This document shows positions 23,548-36,001 of a DNA stretch of 64,000 nucleotides, in pieces. This DNA comes from Lanius collurio (taxonomy: Eukaryota > Chordata > Aves > Passeriformes > Laniidae): assembly GCA_020086605.1 (NCBI GenBank), contig JACBWW010000017.1, forward strand, positions 3,378,089 to 3,442,088, in the 5' to 3' direction. Within the stretch, counting starts at the first letter, position 1, and every line of letters starts with the position of its first letter. The notes beneath the pieces were generated by a model. That model worked only from the letters and a program-made list of their open reading frames with translations, had not been told where the DNA came from and searched no databases. The translations under genes were made by a program, and so were the position numbers.

Positions 23548-24816
23548 AAAGGTGAATTAATCCAGCAATCTCAAATTAAGTACAGATAATATGACTGCTC
23601 GGATAATGAATGTGAGAAAGTCAGAACCTCTCAAGAGCTCAATTTTTTCCATTAATTTTGGATATCTTACTGGTATAACATTTCTTTATACACTTTCATA
23701 AGAGACCTAACAGTTTCAGATCCATAATTCAGCCTCAGCTACAGCAGAAAAAACTGTTGCCTTTTATGACAGAGCTAATAAACTCAGGTTTGCCACATAG
23801 CCCGTGTCTGAGGAGGGAAGTTATAATTTGTAATTTCCAGAATGTCTACCAAATAGTCTGAAGCTTTGTTGCAATAGATACAACAGGAAATCAACAGGCC
23901 CCCTGTAAAATTACATTAGAGCCTCGGAGATAGAATATGTAGCAATTACAAAGCAGACACGCAGGCGTCACATTTCTCATAAGCATCATTAAAATTGAAT
24001 TAGAAACAATGCTTCAAAGATAACAGATCATATTTTGCTTTAGCATTATCTTGGTTCTCTGGGGCTTAATTTCCAGAGAGAAAATGTCTCAGATCCACCA
24101 GGCTTTCTGGAGTTTGCCTTGTGGTATCCAGGAGAAACCTCTGGTCTGAGTCACTGACTACATATTTTGGGTCATAACCTCTTGTTTATTCTCCTCCAGG
24201 TTCTGTCATAACAAAATCAGCCAAGGGTGAGCAGCTGGGATCTTGTATAACTTAACACAAATGGCCACACAGACACTCCTGTGACCCCTCATGAACTTGG
24301 AGCCAGTGGCTGCACAACATTCATGTTGGTTTTCATGCCTTAACCTCTGCCATCAAGAAACCTCCAGATAATCTCTTCAAATAATGCAATATCTTTAATT
24401 GCAGAATTTAAAAAGCAGATGGATGATTTAGACCAATGTTCTCCGGCTGCACATCTTGGCTTAGCCCAGAAAGAACCTCAGTTAGACCTGAGTGCAGACA
24501 TTGAAATAGAGACAGTAAAAAAGAAGAAATAAGTAAGAGAACCTTGGGGAAATTAAAATGAAAATGAAACTCCAAGGAGCCAAATTAAATAACTGTGACA
24601 CCATTAAAGAGATAAGGAAGTGCGTAGGAGGCATTTGCAAAAGCAGTTGAGGGATCTCTGGACCTGGATGGTCAATGAGGTGTTACAGCACAGCCCCAAA
24701 AAGCACCAGGGAACGCAGCAGCTCAGGGTGTGGCTAAGGCTCAGTCTGCCCTTGGTGTGAAGGGGCACATCCAGGTGTGTTGGGGTGGACCCCCTTGGGC
24801 CCCCAGGACGGGTCCT
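23548..24816. other. Non-repetitive stretch, possible conserved noncoding element
   Basis: About 1.3 kb with no gene. The first 500 bases are low in CpG, rich in homeodomain-like TAAT cores and free of repeats, and have the look of a vertebrate conserved noncoding element, for example around 23,930-24,010. This is an impression only; conservation cannot be measured here. Confidence 0.3.
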
Positions 24817-25087
24817 TGTCATGAGACTCTGAGATATTCCTTTGTTTAAAGTTCAAGCAGTCCGGGCTCTGATCTGGTTGGCTGTTTATCCCAGCTCCAC
24901 CCCTGGTATCCCCTTTCCCTCTGTCTGGGACAAAACCAACCAGACACAGAGCCTCCCTGTCCTACCCTGCTGGTTGCCCTCATGCACTCTGTCTCTTGGG
25001 ATGGAGGGAATAAATGACTCTAAGAATACAGCCAGAGTCTGAGCTATATTTTCTTTCTTTGCTTCTGCTTCTGGTGAGTAGCAAACA
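24817..25087 (+). mobile_element. Probable short endogenous-retrovirus LTR
   Basis: A segment of about 270 bp has the layout of a small LTR: a TGTCATGAGA start, a promoter-like middle ('ggttggctgtttatccc'), AATAAA at about 25,008 in 'gggaataaatgactc', a following T/C-rich tail ('ttttctttctttgcttctgc'), and a CAAACA end. I recall similar short avian LTRs with the same 'gagggaataaa' and 'cagagtctgagct' words. No target-site duplication is visible, so the borders are uncertain. Confidence 0.5.
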
Positions 25088-26137
25088 GCTGGCACTGTCT
25101 TACCTGGAGCTGCCCAAACTGTGGGGTTTTTAAGCTATTTGTGAATGGTTTAAGATATTCCAAGGCATATAGAGGCAAGCTTTACCACAGAAATTAAGCA
25201 GTGTACAAGCTATTCAATAACCAGACAGGTGCACACAGCAAGAATAGCAGTTATTCCACAGGAGGGGGAATCCATAGGAAAAGATGCAGCTGATGGAGAA
25301 GAAGCAGCAGAGAGGAAGAGCATTTTGTCTCAGGCGCCTGTTGCCAAGCTGCCCAAGGAACCTTGGTGGGGAGATGTCCTCATGGGGCCAGATGGGGTGA
25401 CTTTAGAGAGCCCCACAAGACCAGGCTTTGATCTGCTTCACATCCTGGCCAGCTCCTTCTTGTCCTCCCTGGGAATGGAATGTGGGTTGGAAGGGGCAGG
25501 GAGACGTGGCTGCACACCCTGGGAAACCTGGAAATGTTTCCAATAAACTTTTGTGGTTTTTGTATTTTCCTTCTAGTGGCAGGTCATGCAGTCAGGTTTT
25601 TGCAAACCCTGCTGGTTTAGTTGCCAAGTGTTAATCAGACTCAGAACAGAAGGAGTTCTTAAAAGAATTGCTTCAAAACCTCCTTTTTGTTACTTTCTTT
25701 CATATTTCTGACAAATCTGTTGTCAGTAAAAGGCAAGCGAAATTCAGAAATTGATTACATATATTTTTCACCTTTAGAAGCATGAAAATTATTGAATGGG
25801 GGAGAAGGGAATAAAAAATAAAAGAGCACATAGACTTGGTAACAGAACCAGAGGCAAAATAGGTGCAACTTTTCACAGATAATGCTTGAAGCAGGAAGTG
25901 AGGCCTCTTTATTTCATTGACAAAGGCTTGTTCTAGCTCCAAGTTGCACATCTAATAAGATTTTGTTTCCAGTCTCCACTTTATTAGTCCCTCTCTGCTC
26001 ACTTGTTCATGCCGATGTAGCATTGCATTCGTGCCTTCCTTTCCTTCTTTAGATCAACCTGAAATTCTCTGAGTCATCTTTATTGTGTAGAGTAAATGCA
26101 GGTTTTGCAGTCTGCCCTCCAGGCTCAAAATGTGCCT
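25088..26137. other. Single-copy DNA, no gene recognised
   Basis: About 1 kb with no recognised gene or mobile element. A GGTTGGAAGGGG word near 25,485 resembles part of a CR1 tail, but its flanks do not. Confidence 0.5.
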
Positions 26138-26437
26138 GAGGAAGGATTCCAGGAAGGAAGGATTCCAGGAAGGAAGGATTCCAGGAAGGAAGGATTCCAG
26201 GATGGAAGGAAGGATTCCAGGAAGGAAGGAAGGATTCCAGGAAGGAAGGATTCCAGGAAGGAAGGAAGGATTCCATAAAGGAAGGAAGGATTCCAGGAAG
26301 GAAGGAAGGATTCCATAAAGAAAGGAAGGATTCCAGGATTCCAGGATTCCAGGATTCCAGGAAGGAAGGAAGGAAGGAAGGAAGGAAGGAAGGAAGGAAG
26401 GAAGGAAGGAAGGAAGGAAGGAAGGAAGGAAGGAAGG
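26138..26437. repeat. Composite GGAA / GGATTCCA microsatellite
   Basis: 300 bp built from three related blocks. The first has 12-20 bp units of GGAAGGA plus TTCCA (to about 26,325). The second is an 8-bp GGATTCCA ladder of four units (about 26,326-26,361). The third is a near-pure GGAA tract of about 76 bp to 26,437. The lack of stop codons in several frames gives spurious open frames of 60-134 codons on both strands. Confidence 0.95.
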
Positions 26438-29400
26438 CAGGCTGGTCAAGGGAGCCAAGCTGCTGGTCCTGCTAGGTAAAAACCACTAACTGGCCCAGGA
26501 AATGAGAGAGTTTGGCCCTTCTCCAGTTTCAGTTTTAGCATTTTTGCCATTCTTAAAAAAAGGTCAGGTCGTTTAAAATTGTAGTATTCAAACAGGACCC
26601 AACTATGCATCTTGTTTGGATGTCTAGGATTTTGAAGATCCTGTTATCTGTGCTCTGCTAGCTGGATCCTAGCCAGCTCAATTCCTTCTCTTTCTTCTTT
26701 CCAAACCAGCACCACAGTTTTATTTATATTGAATTTATCTGGAAAGAATTGGTCACTGAGGGGAATGGCCCTTGACCCATCTTTTCTTCTGTTTTTTTTT
26801 TTTTTTCTGCTGGGAGAAGAAAATGTCTGGGGTTTTCAATTTCCATCTGGCATCCCAAGTTTTCCCAGAGCTGTGTGGTGAGGACGGGTGGGATGCAGCC
26901 TGCAGGTTCAACCAGGTGCTCAGGAGACTCTGCTGCTTTCATCCCCTGTTGGACTCTGATGCCTGCCTTGTTACCCAGACACTCAGTCCAGTGTGCTGTA
27001 AAGGGTAACATCTCAGCCAGAAAAGAAAAGCCATTAAAAAATAATTTGTGATGAAAATCTCCACAGCTGTAATCCCAGAGGTGCCAGCCTGCTGCTGCAT
27101 GGGCAATGAGAGCAGTGGGATATCCCACAGGTGTGTGCTGATGCTGTGGACTGAACTTCTGGCTGTGTCAAATTGGCCAGTGATGTTTTAAAATCTTTCT
27201 GAAGTTTTGCACCTGTCTGGAACTTTTAAATCATCCTGGACACTCATTCTGTGTTCTCCCTTTTGCCAGATGACATATCCCTATGTGTATTTCTGTATTT
27301 ACATCCCTTCCAAACAAGAACCTGCTGGTACAGGAGGAGAGGTTTGGTTTTTTTCTATAGCCAACGCCTTCAGAAATAAAGCACAGGCATTTGGGGAGGT
27401 TGCAGAATGTGCTTCCATAAGGAATTAGGTCAAGTCCAAACTTGAATCTCACCTGAGGTCTGGGCAAAGGGGCTGGACCCCTCGTGGCTCCACTCAGATG
27501 CTTGGTGGCAGAGACCTTTGCTGCTGCATGCACAGGTAGGGCACAGGGAGTAGGGACAGCATGGGATGTCTCTGGGGGTCTGGGACCTGCTCTGAGCATC
27601 TCCAGGAAGGGGACAGACAGGAGTTCCCCTGCTGGAGCAAGGATCAGGCACTGCTTTAGAGAGCAAGGGACACCTGGTTGTGTCCACACATCTGTGGCAT
27701 TTAAAAACCTGGATCAGCACCTGGATTGCTGTTTCCTACTCATCTGCTTTGCTATTTCCCTGCACAGGGTGAGAGCTGCTTCTTTCATTAATGACATGAG
27801 TTTCCATGAAGCCATGTGAGTTTTGTTTTGCTTGGTTACTCTCAAGCATGAAAATTAAGGCTAAATTAAAAAAGCTAAAGCCTGTGTAAATAGCCTCATG
27901 TCTCTAATTAAGTTGTTTTGATCAATCCTCTGTCAAGCATGTATTTTAAGGCACTTCTAGCTAATATTTTAGAGATAATATGATTTTTACAAGCCATGGG
28001 CTGGTGCTGACTGTATTCATGTTGTTTTAGTCCTCATGGAGGGGCCCCCAACAGTTTGTAGGGTGCCATTTATAGAGTTGACCATATGCAAATAAGATTT
28101 AAACTCTGTGTTTTATTTCAGAGGAAAGGAAGAGCACACAATTGTAAATCAAGTGACAAGTGGCACTCACAATGTCCATGCAGAAGTTGAAGCAAAGATA
28201 CTGCTGACCAAGTTGTTTAATAGGTGATGTTGGACTGGAGCTACCTGAAACTCTTTTCAGACAAAAAGGCAACAATTACACCCAATCTCTTATGCTGCCA
28301 CGCTGGCCAGAATAAATTAGCTACATTTCCACTTCAAGAGGCAACAAGAGCCGGAAAAAAAAAAAAAGCACAAAGCCAGAGACCCTGAATCAGCCACGTC
28401 TTATTAATCACTGGCATCTAATTACCAGCAAGATGCTGTGTAGTTACCAAGTGTGATGTTTCAGGAAGCTGCTTATGAATTCTGATTGATGTCATGGTGC
28501 TGTGAAATTGCCACTTCTTTTTTCTTTAATTCCTCTGCAAATGAGCAGGAATGTGGCTGCCAAGGACAGTGTCTCAGGCTCCCTGTTTGGAGGAGAGGAG
28601 CTCTGAGCAGGGTGCTGGGGATGCCCCTGGACAGCACGGCCACTTGACAAGGGCCTTACCTTGCCTCTTCTAGCAGAACTCCTTCCAGAGGTGATAGAAA
28701 GTGTGAATGTCCCAGGTGGATAGAAAAGTGGGAATGTCCCAGGTACCCTGAGCAGCCATCACATCTCGGTGTCCCCTTCTTAGAGGTCCCCACATCCCCA
28801 GAGCTCCTCATCCACAGGACTCCTCTCCTGTGCAGCATCACCCCCTTGGCCCCAGGAACCTGAGTGAGTGAAGTTCATGCAGCCCTTGGGAACCTGATGG
28901 AACATGAGTGCCAAGAGGTACTCCTAAAAAATCTGGGTGTGTCACCCAACTGGAACCTCTGACTATTCTGTGTTTGGCCTGTCCCTAGGTCTACAATAAA
29001 CTCAGAGGATGCAGAATATTTGGTGATGGAGTTTCCACTCCAGCCCAACAGCATTTGTATCACTGATTTGTTTGTCCCTTCAAACCACCCACCTGTCCTC
29101 ACCACCCTCTCACTGTCACAACACTCCTCTCTGCCTTTGCTGAGAAGAGTTTTTCTCTCTGCATCTCAGACATGGAGAATATTTGCAAACAACAGCTCTC
29201 CTGAAAGCTGGCACCTCTCCTCTCCACCAGTGCCAGTCATCGTGCTGGGAATGGCACTGTGGATCACTGGAACCACCCAGCATCCCTGGGAAAGACCTTA
29301 CAAGCCACTTCATAATCTCTTTAATGCTCTCCCTAATCTATTACAATGAGTGCTGTCCCTGTCCCTGGTGGAACTAATATAATTTTTCATCCTTGTGGTC

Positions 29401-29689
29401 GCTGTTAGCAGTCAAGCAAAAGATGTCAGTTTTGATTACAGCATTTATTTACACATATCTCTCCTGTTAAAAGTGGAGGACAGGACCTCCCTGCCTTCCT
29501 CACACAGGGCTCATGTGCTGCTGTTAGAGAAACACATAAAACTCTTGCCAAAGGGAGTAAATCTCTGGTAACACCTGCTTGTGTTTCTTCTCAAAGAAAT
29601 GACTTATTTAAAATATGTGACAACTAGATTTAAGAAAAAAAAATTATTTCAAGCTTACTAAGCAGGTTCTGTAGTAAATCTGACATGTC
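26438..29689. other. Single-copy DNA, no gene recognised
   Basis: About 3.3 kb without a supported gene. A two-copy 26-27 bp duplication ('gatagaaa..gtgaatgtcccaggt') lies at about 28,692-28,746, and a poly-A run near 28,353. The stretch 28,060-28,500 carries an octamer ATGCAAAT (28,086-28,093) and several TAAT/ATTA cores and may be a regulatory element. No exon could be supported. Confidence 0.45.
28692..28746. repeat. 26-27 bp tandem duplication (2 copies)
   Basis: The phrase gatagaaa(a)gtg(t/g)gaatgtcccaggt is repeated once in tandem with two small differences. Confidence 0.8.
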
Positions 29690-29880
29690 TCTGATATACT
29701 GGTCCGGTATTTTTATTTCTACATGTATTAGTTGTACTCTTTATGAACACAGTAAATAAAATTGGTGAGAGAATAGCAGACCTCTTTGGAGAAAGCACTA
29801 CAAAAAGTCTTGTTTCAACTACATTTCTGTGATCCAAAATTCCAGCTGTTTGGTTTTTCCACAGTCCCCTGACCACCCGT
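29690..29880 (-). mobile_element. Decayed LINE reverse-transcriptase remnant
   Basis: On the minus strand a short frame (29658-29876) contains SPKRSAILSPILFTVFI. This matches the shape of the conserved VPQGSxLGPxLFxxFIxDL motif of CR1/L2/L3-type LINE reverse transcriptases, just downstream of the catalytic domain core. The proline-leucine-phenylalanine spacing is kept while the flanking residues have decayed. No intact catalytic aspartate pair is visible. The call rests on one motif, so the family is left open. Confidence 0.45.
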
Positions 29881-32800
29881 CCATTTACCTGTCCACATTT
29901 GCTTCCATCTCTTAGTTCATCCAGTACTTCTTTTTCTTACATGCTATTCCTGGTGTTCCTCTTAAGTGCTGTCAGTCAGCACCAATGAGTATTGGAGGGT
30001 TTCACACCAGGTTTCATATTTTCTGGAGTGGCTGGTAATGGCTGGTGGGAAAATCACTGACGAATTAGCAGGTTTTTTCATTTTTTTGGCTTTATGCTTT
30101 CTCTGGCTGCTTTCTTTTGAACCTCTGACTAAACAAAAGTCTGTTCTGATCCAGAGAACATGCAATTAGATTCATCCTGGCAGATTTCCTCGTATTATCC
30201 TTGTCTTTGACACTTTAATGGGGTTGTGGAAGGTGAAAAAGTTGGACTGTTTCTCTCCCTTGCAGTTCTCATGACTTTTTAAGACTGTCTGGTGAGTACA
30301 GTGTGGAGAATGACCTGAGTACGAGATATCTCATCACACCTACAGACAGACAAGCTCAGGCCTGGGCATCAGACAGGTTCTAAGTGTCTGTTTTATACAG
30401 AAAGTCAGTGTGGAGGAAAGATCAGTATCCCAATTCATCTACTTTTAATATGCACCTTGTAAAACAACTTACAGTATCTTGTTCCAAACTGACATGATTT
30501 CTCAGTGTTTTGAAGCCCAAAGGAGTAGAGTTTATCTGCATAAGGCAGTGACACTGTTGGCTGATATCCTGTGGCACTGAGCAGTGATTGCTTTCCTTCA
30601 TCAGAAAACAGAGCAGGAACATCTTTGTTAACCAGTGAAATGAGAGACATCCCAATGGATCTGAGTTAGTGACATGGTCCATTGAACCAGCCTGAAGGAG
30701 TCCCATTGATTCAGTCTGCTGGAACCTGGGGAATAACCTTGGGAATGTTGTAAAAAGTGCCAAGGGAGGAGCTTCTTTCTAAATTTAATGGAGTCCCTGG
30801 AGAGCAGGAAACCTGCTAGGATTTGGGCATGCTAAGAGCATGAGATACTGAAACAGTCTTCTCTTTTTCCTGTTAGCATGGAGAAATCTGAAATCTTGCT
30901 CCTACCTGGCCATTTCCCTTGGAACAAACTTCAACTTTGCCAACAGCAAAAACCTCTGAAGCCAGGAGCATAATTTTAGCAGGCTGTTGGGACCATGGCC
31001 AACCTCTGGCAATGCTGCTGGAGCTCAAGGAACCATGTCACTGTTGGTGACAACCTTCCACGTCCAAGGGCTGAAACCTCTGATTTCTCATTGCGAAGAC
31101 ATCTCGCCTTGACATCTCGCATGCTGTGACAGGGCCCCGCTAACAAGACTCAGCATCACTCCTTCAAGGCTGAAAGTTCTCTTCCAGCATCATTTCCCCC
31201 ATTAATTGGATGACCTCTGCTACCCAGCACTGGGCTGTGATTCAGGAAAAGGTCAGGCCTTTTACATGGCTGCTCTTTCCAATTAACTTTTTGGTGTTCT
31301 CAGGCAGGGGTCTCCTGCCCTTCAAGCACGGGAGATGCTCAGCATGCCACAGAGCTCAAAGGAGCACAGGAGGCTAAAAAATCCTCCTGGGAGGAACCTG
31401 ACCTGACTGCTAACTCTGCTTTTACGGGGCAGAATGAGAAACACCTTCTCTGCTTCCTGCCAAAAAGGCAGAGATGTCCCCACAGCAAAACAGCTCCGTT
31501 TTCTGATATGAGCTGCAGTTTCATCCCTTCCCAGCTCTGTTATCTGCTTGGCCTAATCCATGTCTCTGATGTAGGAGTCACCATCTTTTTGTAGGACAGA
31601 ACACTGCATTCCATTTGGATTGAAATTCCGTAAGTGAATTGTGACCTGTAGCACAGGTGTCAGTCCCTACCTGCCTGACCTCACTCTCACCGCTCCTCCC
31701 GAGGGTTTGGTCAGATTTCTGCCAGTGAGAAGAAGTTGTTAAGATAAGTGATTTTGTCTGAATTGGGCTAAATGAAAATGGGTGGCCAGGCAGAGGAGAA
31801 AGATGCACTGCAGACCTTTACCAAAGGGTGAGTGGCAATGTATGCTGAGGCCATACCAAGTGCCAGCAAATTCACATGGTAAAAAACCCTTGTAATTGTG
31901 AATGAAATGTGAATGAAGCCCACTGAAGTGTGAAAGGTTTGGATTTAAGCTCACACCTTCTGTACAGCCAGCAAACCAGCAATGGGATAAAACCCAAAAG
32001 GCCTGTGCACAACAAGAGGATGATGAAGCTGCTGAAGGTGGTAAGTGCAGTGAAGTTCTGAGAGGGTTGTGGACACACTCCTGAACCCAAGGGCAGTTTT
32101 CAGTCAGGGCAGGGCTTGTGCAGTGGCATGGGCTGCTCCAAATCCCTGGGACACCACTGTACCTGGGTCAGCTCCATCTCACTTGGGGTTGCTCTGCTCC
32201 TCCCTGCCCAATGACCTGACCAGCTCCTTGCACCCTTGCTCCTGGCACCCTGTTTTCTACCATGTGCACAGGCCAGCAGCAACATCCCTTCAGCATAGAG
32301 GAGGTGGAAATGAAACCTCAGCATCCATCAATAGGAAAAAAAGCTGCCAGGGTTAGAAATCCATCATGGGCATTGCCTGCCCTGTGAGTGCCCAAATGTC
32401 CAGCCTTTGAAGCCCTTTAGGGTAGCTTAGTGGTGCACTGCCATACACACATCCATGGCCATTGTTTTGCTTTTAGCTTTGTGCCTCCCTGAATGCCCCT
32501 TCTTTGGGCAGGGGGGTTAATGGCCTACAGAACAGGCCCCTGTCCTGCCAGTCCCACTCTTCTTCAGCCCAAAATATTTGACCATCTCACCCGTGAGAAA
32601 TATTTGTTCCCATCAGAACATCAATGCAGCAAAAGCATTAACAGGTAACTGCTAAAATTTTGATTTCAGAAGCACCTACTAATAAATGGGAATGCTGGAA
32701 CTGGAAGTCGATGGGTATCCAAAGCTGAAGATTACCTTTATCAGTTGGGCATCTGTCATTGCTTAATTAAGATGCAAATCATCTCTGTCTCCATGGTGAT

Positions 32801-35800
32801 GAAGTCACTTTTTCATGTCGATGAAATACAAACTGCTGGATGTGCCCAGCTGAACTCTCTGTAATGCAAGGAAAAACATGTCCAGGCTGGCTACAGCTCC
32901 AGCAGTGCTCAGCCAAATTCTGCCCTCATGTCCCTCTCCAGCCAACCATAAGGAGTTCTCTGAGCATGGCCAGGTCCCAGCTCTCACACCAGTGATAACA
33001 GACTGCTTAAAAAGCTGCAGTCAATCAAGAAAAATGGGCTGAAGGGAGCTTGTTACCATTTGCTCACGGCTGAGATCCCACCAGCACTCCTGGGTTTGCT
33101 GGCAGGAGCACCAAATCCCAGCCAGGGCAGTGGCTCTGCAGTCTTAGACAGGAGCCACGGCCACATCACCATGGGGGGTAAGAGCCATCTTACCCAGCAC
33201 AAAGGAAGCAAATGGGCATTAATTATGGGTGAGTAAAATAATTACAGGAACCATAAAGATGTTTATGGGATGTACCTTTGGGAGGGATGCAGCAGTGAAG
33301 AATGTTTTCTGCCCTCCAGCTGCCATTTACCATGTTTGTGATGAAAAAGTTGTCTACACCTCCTTTGCCATACTCACTTGCCAGCTGGGCTAGGAGATCT
33401 TGTACACCCAAAGTGGGTGAAATACTAAATTCAGGCAAAAGGCCCAGAGCTACCAGCATCAGTGGCTATGATTTGTGCCTCTGGGTGTTTGCCCCACATC
33501 AGTCCTCAGGGTTGGGCTGGGTATAGAAATCCCCTCACCCACTCCTGAAAAAAAACCTGAGGAAAATGGGAGAATTTGGGACTCACAGGAATTTTTTTTT
33601 AACCCTGGACTTCTTCAAGCCTATCTCCTGCCAAAGCTGGGTCTGTTGCCTGCCAGGTTGTTTTTAGTATTTTGAACCAGCCACTGCTGGAATCTGTGTG
33701 AGCTCAAGTCATTGCACAAATCCAGGGATCTTGTTGCTGCCTCCTGAGGGACTTTGGAGACTTCTTTGCCCGTCCTGCCTCAGTTTCCTTCTTTCTCAGC
33801 ACCAAGGGGCAACCATAACAACCAGGTCAGAGATATTGAGTCCTGTCACAGTGCATGGCCAGGGTACCCATGGCAAACTTGGTAGACACCTTTTTGCTTT
33901 GGTGTGGGCTCTGCTGCATGAAATGAAGCAGGTTTTCCAGCACAGACAAAGCCAGTGGTTGCCCAAGAACATTGGACTTGGTGTGTGCTCCAGCCCCTGG
34001 TCTGGTGGCTGCTCATGCAGCTGTGTGTGTGCAAAGGTGCTTTGTAACCACTCAGAACTTATCCTCCCTTCAGGAAAATAAGATTTTTCAGAAGGAATAA
34101 TCTGCATCCAGAGTGATAGGTCAGCCCCACCTGACCTGCACTAGGGTGTAAATGAGCACTTAGACAAAATTGTAAAGAAAGAAGCTTGATTGACTCCCAA
34201 GACAATGTCTTGAAGTGATGAGGAAAGAGTAATTTAAAAATCAGCCACCTAGAGGCAACTGTGGCAGCAGGGAAAATACCCTGTGGCAGCAGCAGAGTGA
34301 CTAATTGCTCCAGTTTGGGATTCATGTGATCATTTGTTAGCTCTCATTTAATAATGATTTACTCTGCACTGATGTGGAACCCTTCATCTCCTCTCTAGCA
34401 ACTCTGCAAGTATCAGATCTGGTCTAAGATCGCTGGCAAGGGGGATGCTGAGCTCTGGGTCACCCTGTGGGGAAAGTGAGGCACAGGAGAGCTTAAGGGC
34501 ACACCAGAGCTCTGCAGAGCATCCTCTGCACTGCATCTCTGGGCTTCCAGCCTTTTCTTGCCTTGCCTTGCCTTTTCCATTCCAAGAAAAGCAGTGTGAA
34601 GGCAAGGTAGCACTGCTACATGTGAGATAAAGACCAAGGGAGAGTGCTTGACATTTGCATTGATATGTTGGGCTGCCAGCTCTTACAGAAAGAACAAGAG
34701 ACCTTTCTCCTTTAATCAAGCTGGAAGGCTGCTTGGTGCCATTATTGCAGGTTTCATTCTCAGCTTGAAAACCAGTGAACATCTGGTGTCTGGCTGGCCT
34801 GATCATCACTCCTCCTTTTCTTCCCCCAAAATCTTGCAAGTATGTCCCAAATTTGGGGGTAAGTCACACAGATATATCTGAACACGAACCACTAAAGTTA
34901 CTGTTGGGTCTTCATGCATTGTAAAGATAACTACAGGAATCATTGGACTTGGACATTCCCCTCTGCCATATGGTGGTGGGAGAAGGTCCCTTTGCTGTGG
35001 TACCTTAACAGGCTCTGGTCCTGAGGCACTCCTGGGGCAGGCATTGTCCACCAGCCCTTTCTCTGTCAGGGTGGTCACAGCACCAGGTGGGAATGGGGAG
35101 GGGAAAACAAGGGCCCTGCACTAGTGATGCCAAGTATAACATTTCCAAGAGGGGATATTCTACTTCTGTCATCTCCAGAACTGCCCATGGAGGGGTTGGA
35201 GAACCATCCCTTCACTGTCCTGCTCCAACAGTGCTGCAGTTTATTCTTCCCTCTATTCTATAGAGGAAAAGGTGCTGGTGATCAGAGTATTTACATTCCC
35301 AGCTTCCCAGCCAGGCAAAATGCACTCTTCCCAACCAGAGCCAAGGGCCCTGGTCATCATCTCCAGGACCTGGGTTTCACTGCTGGCATAGCAGCCAGGT
35401 GCCCACTGCCCTGGGAATGGGAGAGGCAGGACCATCAAGCAGACAGGAGATAGTCAGGCCAGGAAACTGAATCCATCCTCTGCTGTTGCCTCAGCTTTCA
35501 CCACGGAGCCTCAGCTCATCCGAGCATAACCACACCTTCACCAGGCCTGGGGAGCTGGGTCTCACCCGAGCCTGTGGCACAAGCAGGATCAAGCCTCAGG
35601 ACAGCCTTTGGGATGGCCTGACATGTTCATCCTGCAGCTGGTGGAGATGGTGCCAAGGTCTGGCTGTATCACTGCCAACCTCCCTCTGCCCCTGGAGGTG
35701 GGCACTGTGAGCACAGGGTGTGCCAGGTGCTGGCCTCAGTTGCTGGGACATGCAGCCAAAACAAAACCCAGCTCTCTTGCTTGGCTGAGGTGAGGCTTCT
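29881..35800. other. Single-copy DNA, no gene recognised
   Basis: About 5.9 kb with no supported exon, mobile element or array. At 32,640-32,840 an AT-rich run contains an octamer ATGCAAAT (32,772-32,779) and an X-box-like gtctccatggtgat (32,787-32,800), a plausible but unproven regulatory cluster. A short CCTTG repeat lies near 34,557-34,575. Frames up to about 150 codons near 34,384-34,839 (minus) have no recognisable product. Confidence 0.5.
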
Positions 35801-36001
35801 CCATCCATCCATCCATCCATCCATCCATCCATCCATCCATCCATCCATCCATCCATCCATCCATCCATCCATCCATCCATCCATCCATCCATCCATCCAT
35901 CCACCCACCCACCCATCCACCCACCCACCCATCCATCCATCCATCCATCCATCCATCCATCCATCCATCCATCCATCCATCCATCCATCCATCCATCCAT
36001 C
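35801..36001. repeat. (CCAT)n microsatellite, about 200 bp
   Basis: About 50 tetranucleotide units, interrupted near 35,880-35,930 by CCAC variants. A 4-bp unit read over 12 bp gives Ser-Ile-His-Pro repeats on the plus strand and Met-Asp-Gly-Trp repeats on the minus strand, which produces 86-194 codon frames with no biological meaning. The array is probably length-polymorphic. Confidence 0.97.

Noticed and set aside
25480..25500. CR1 fragment suggested by ggttggaagggg
   Set aside because: Only one short word matches and the flanks do not continue the CR1 pattern.
26049..26458. Frames of 60-134 codons on both strands
   Set aside because: Translation of the GGAA/GGATTCCA microsatellite.
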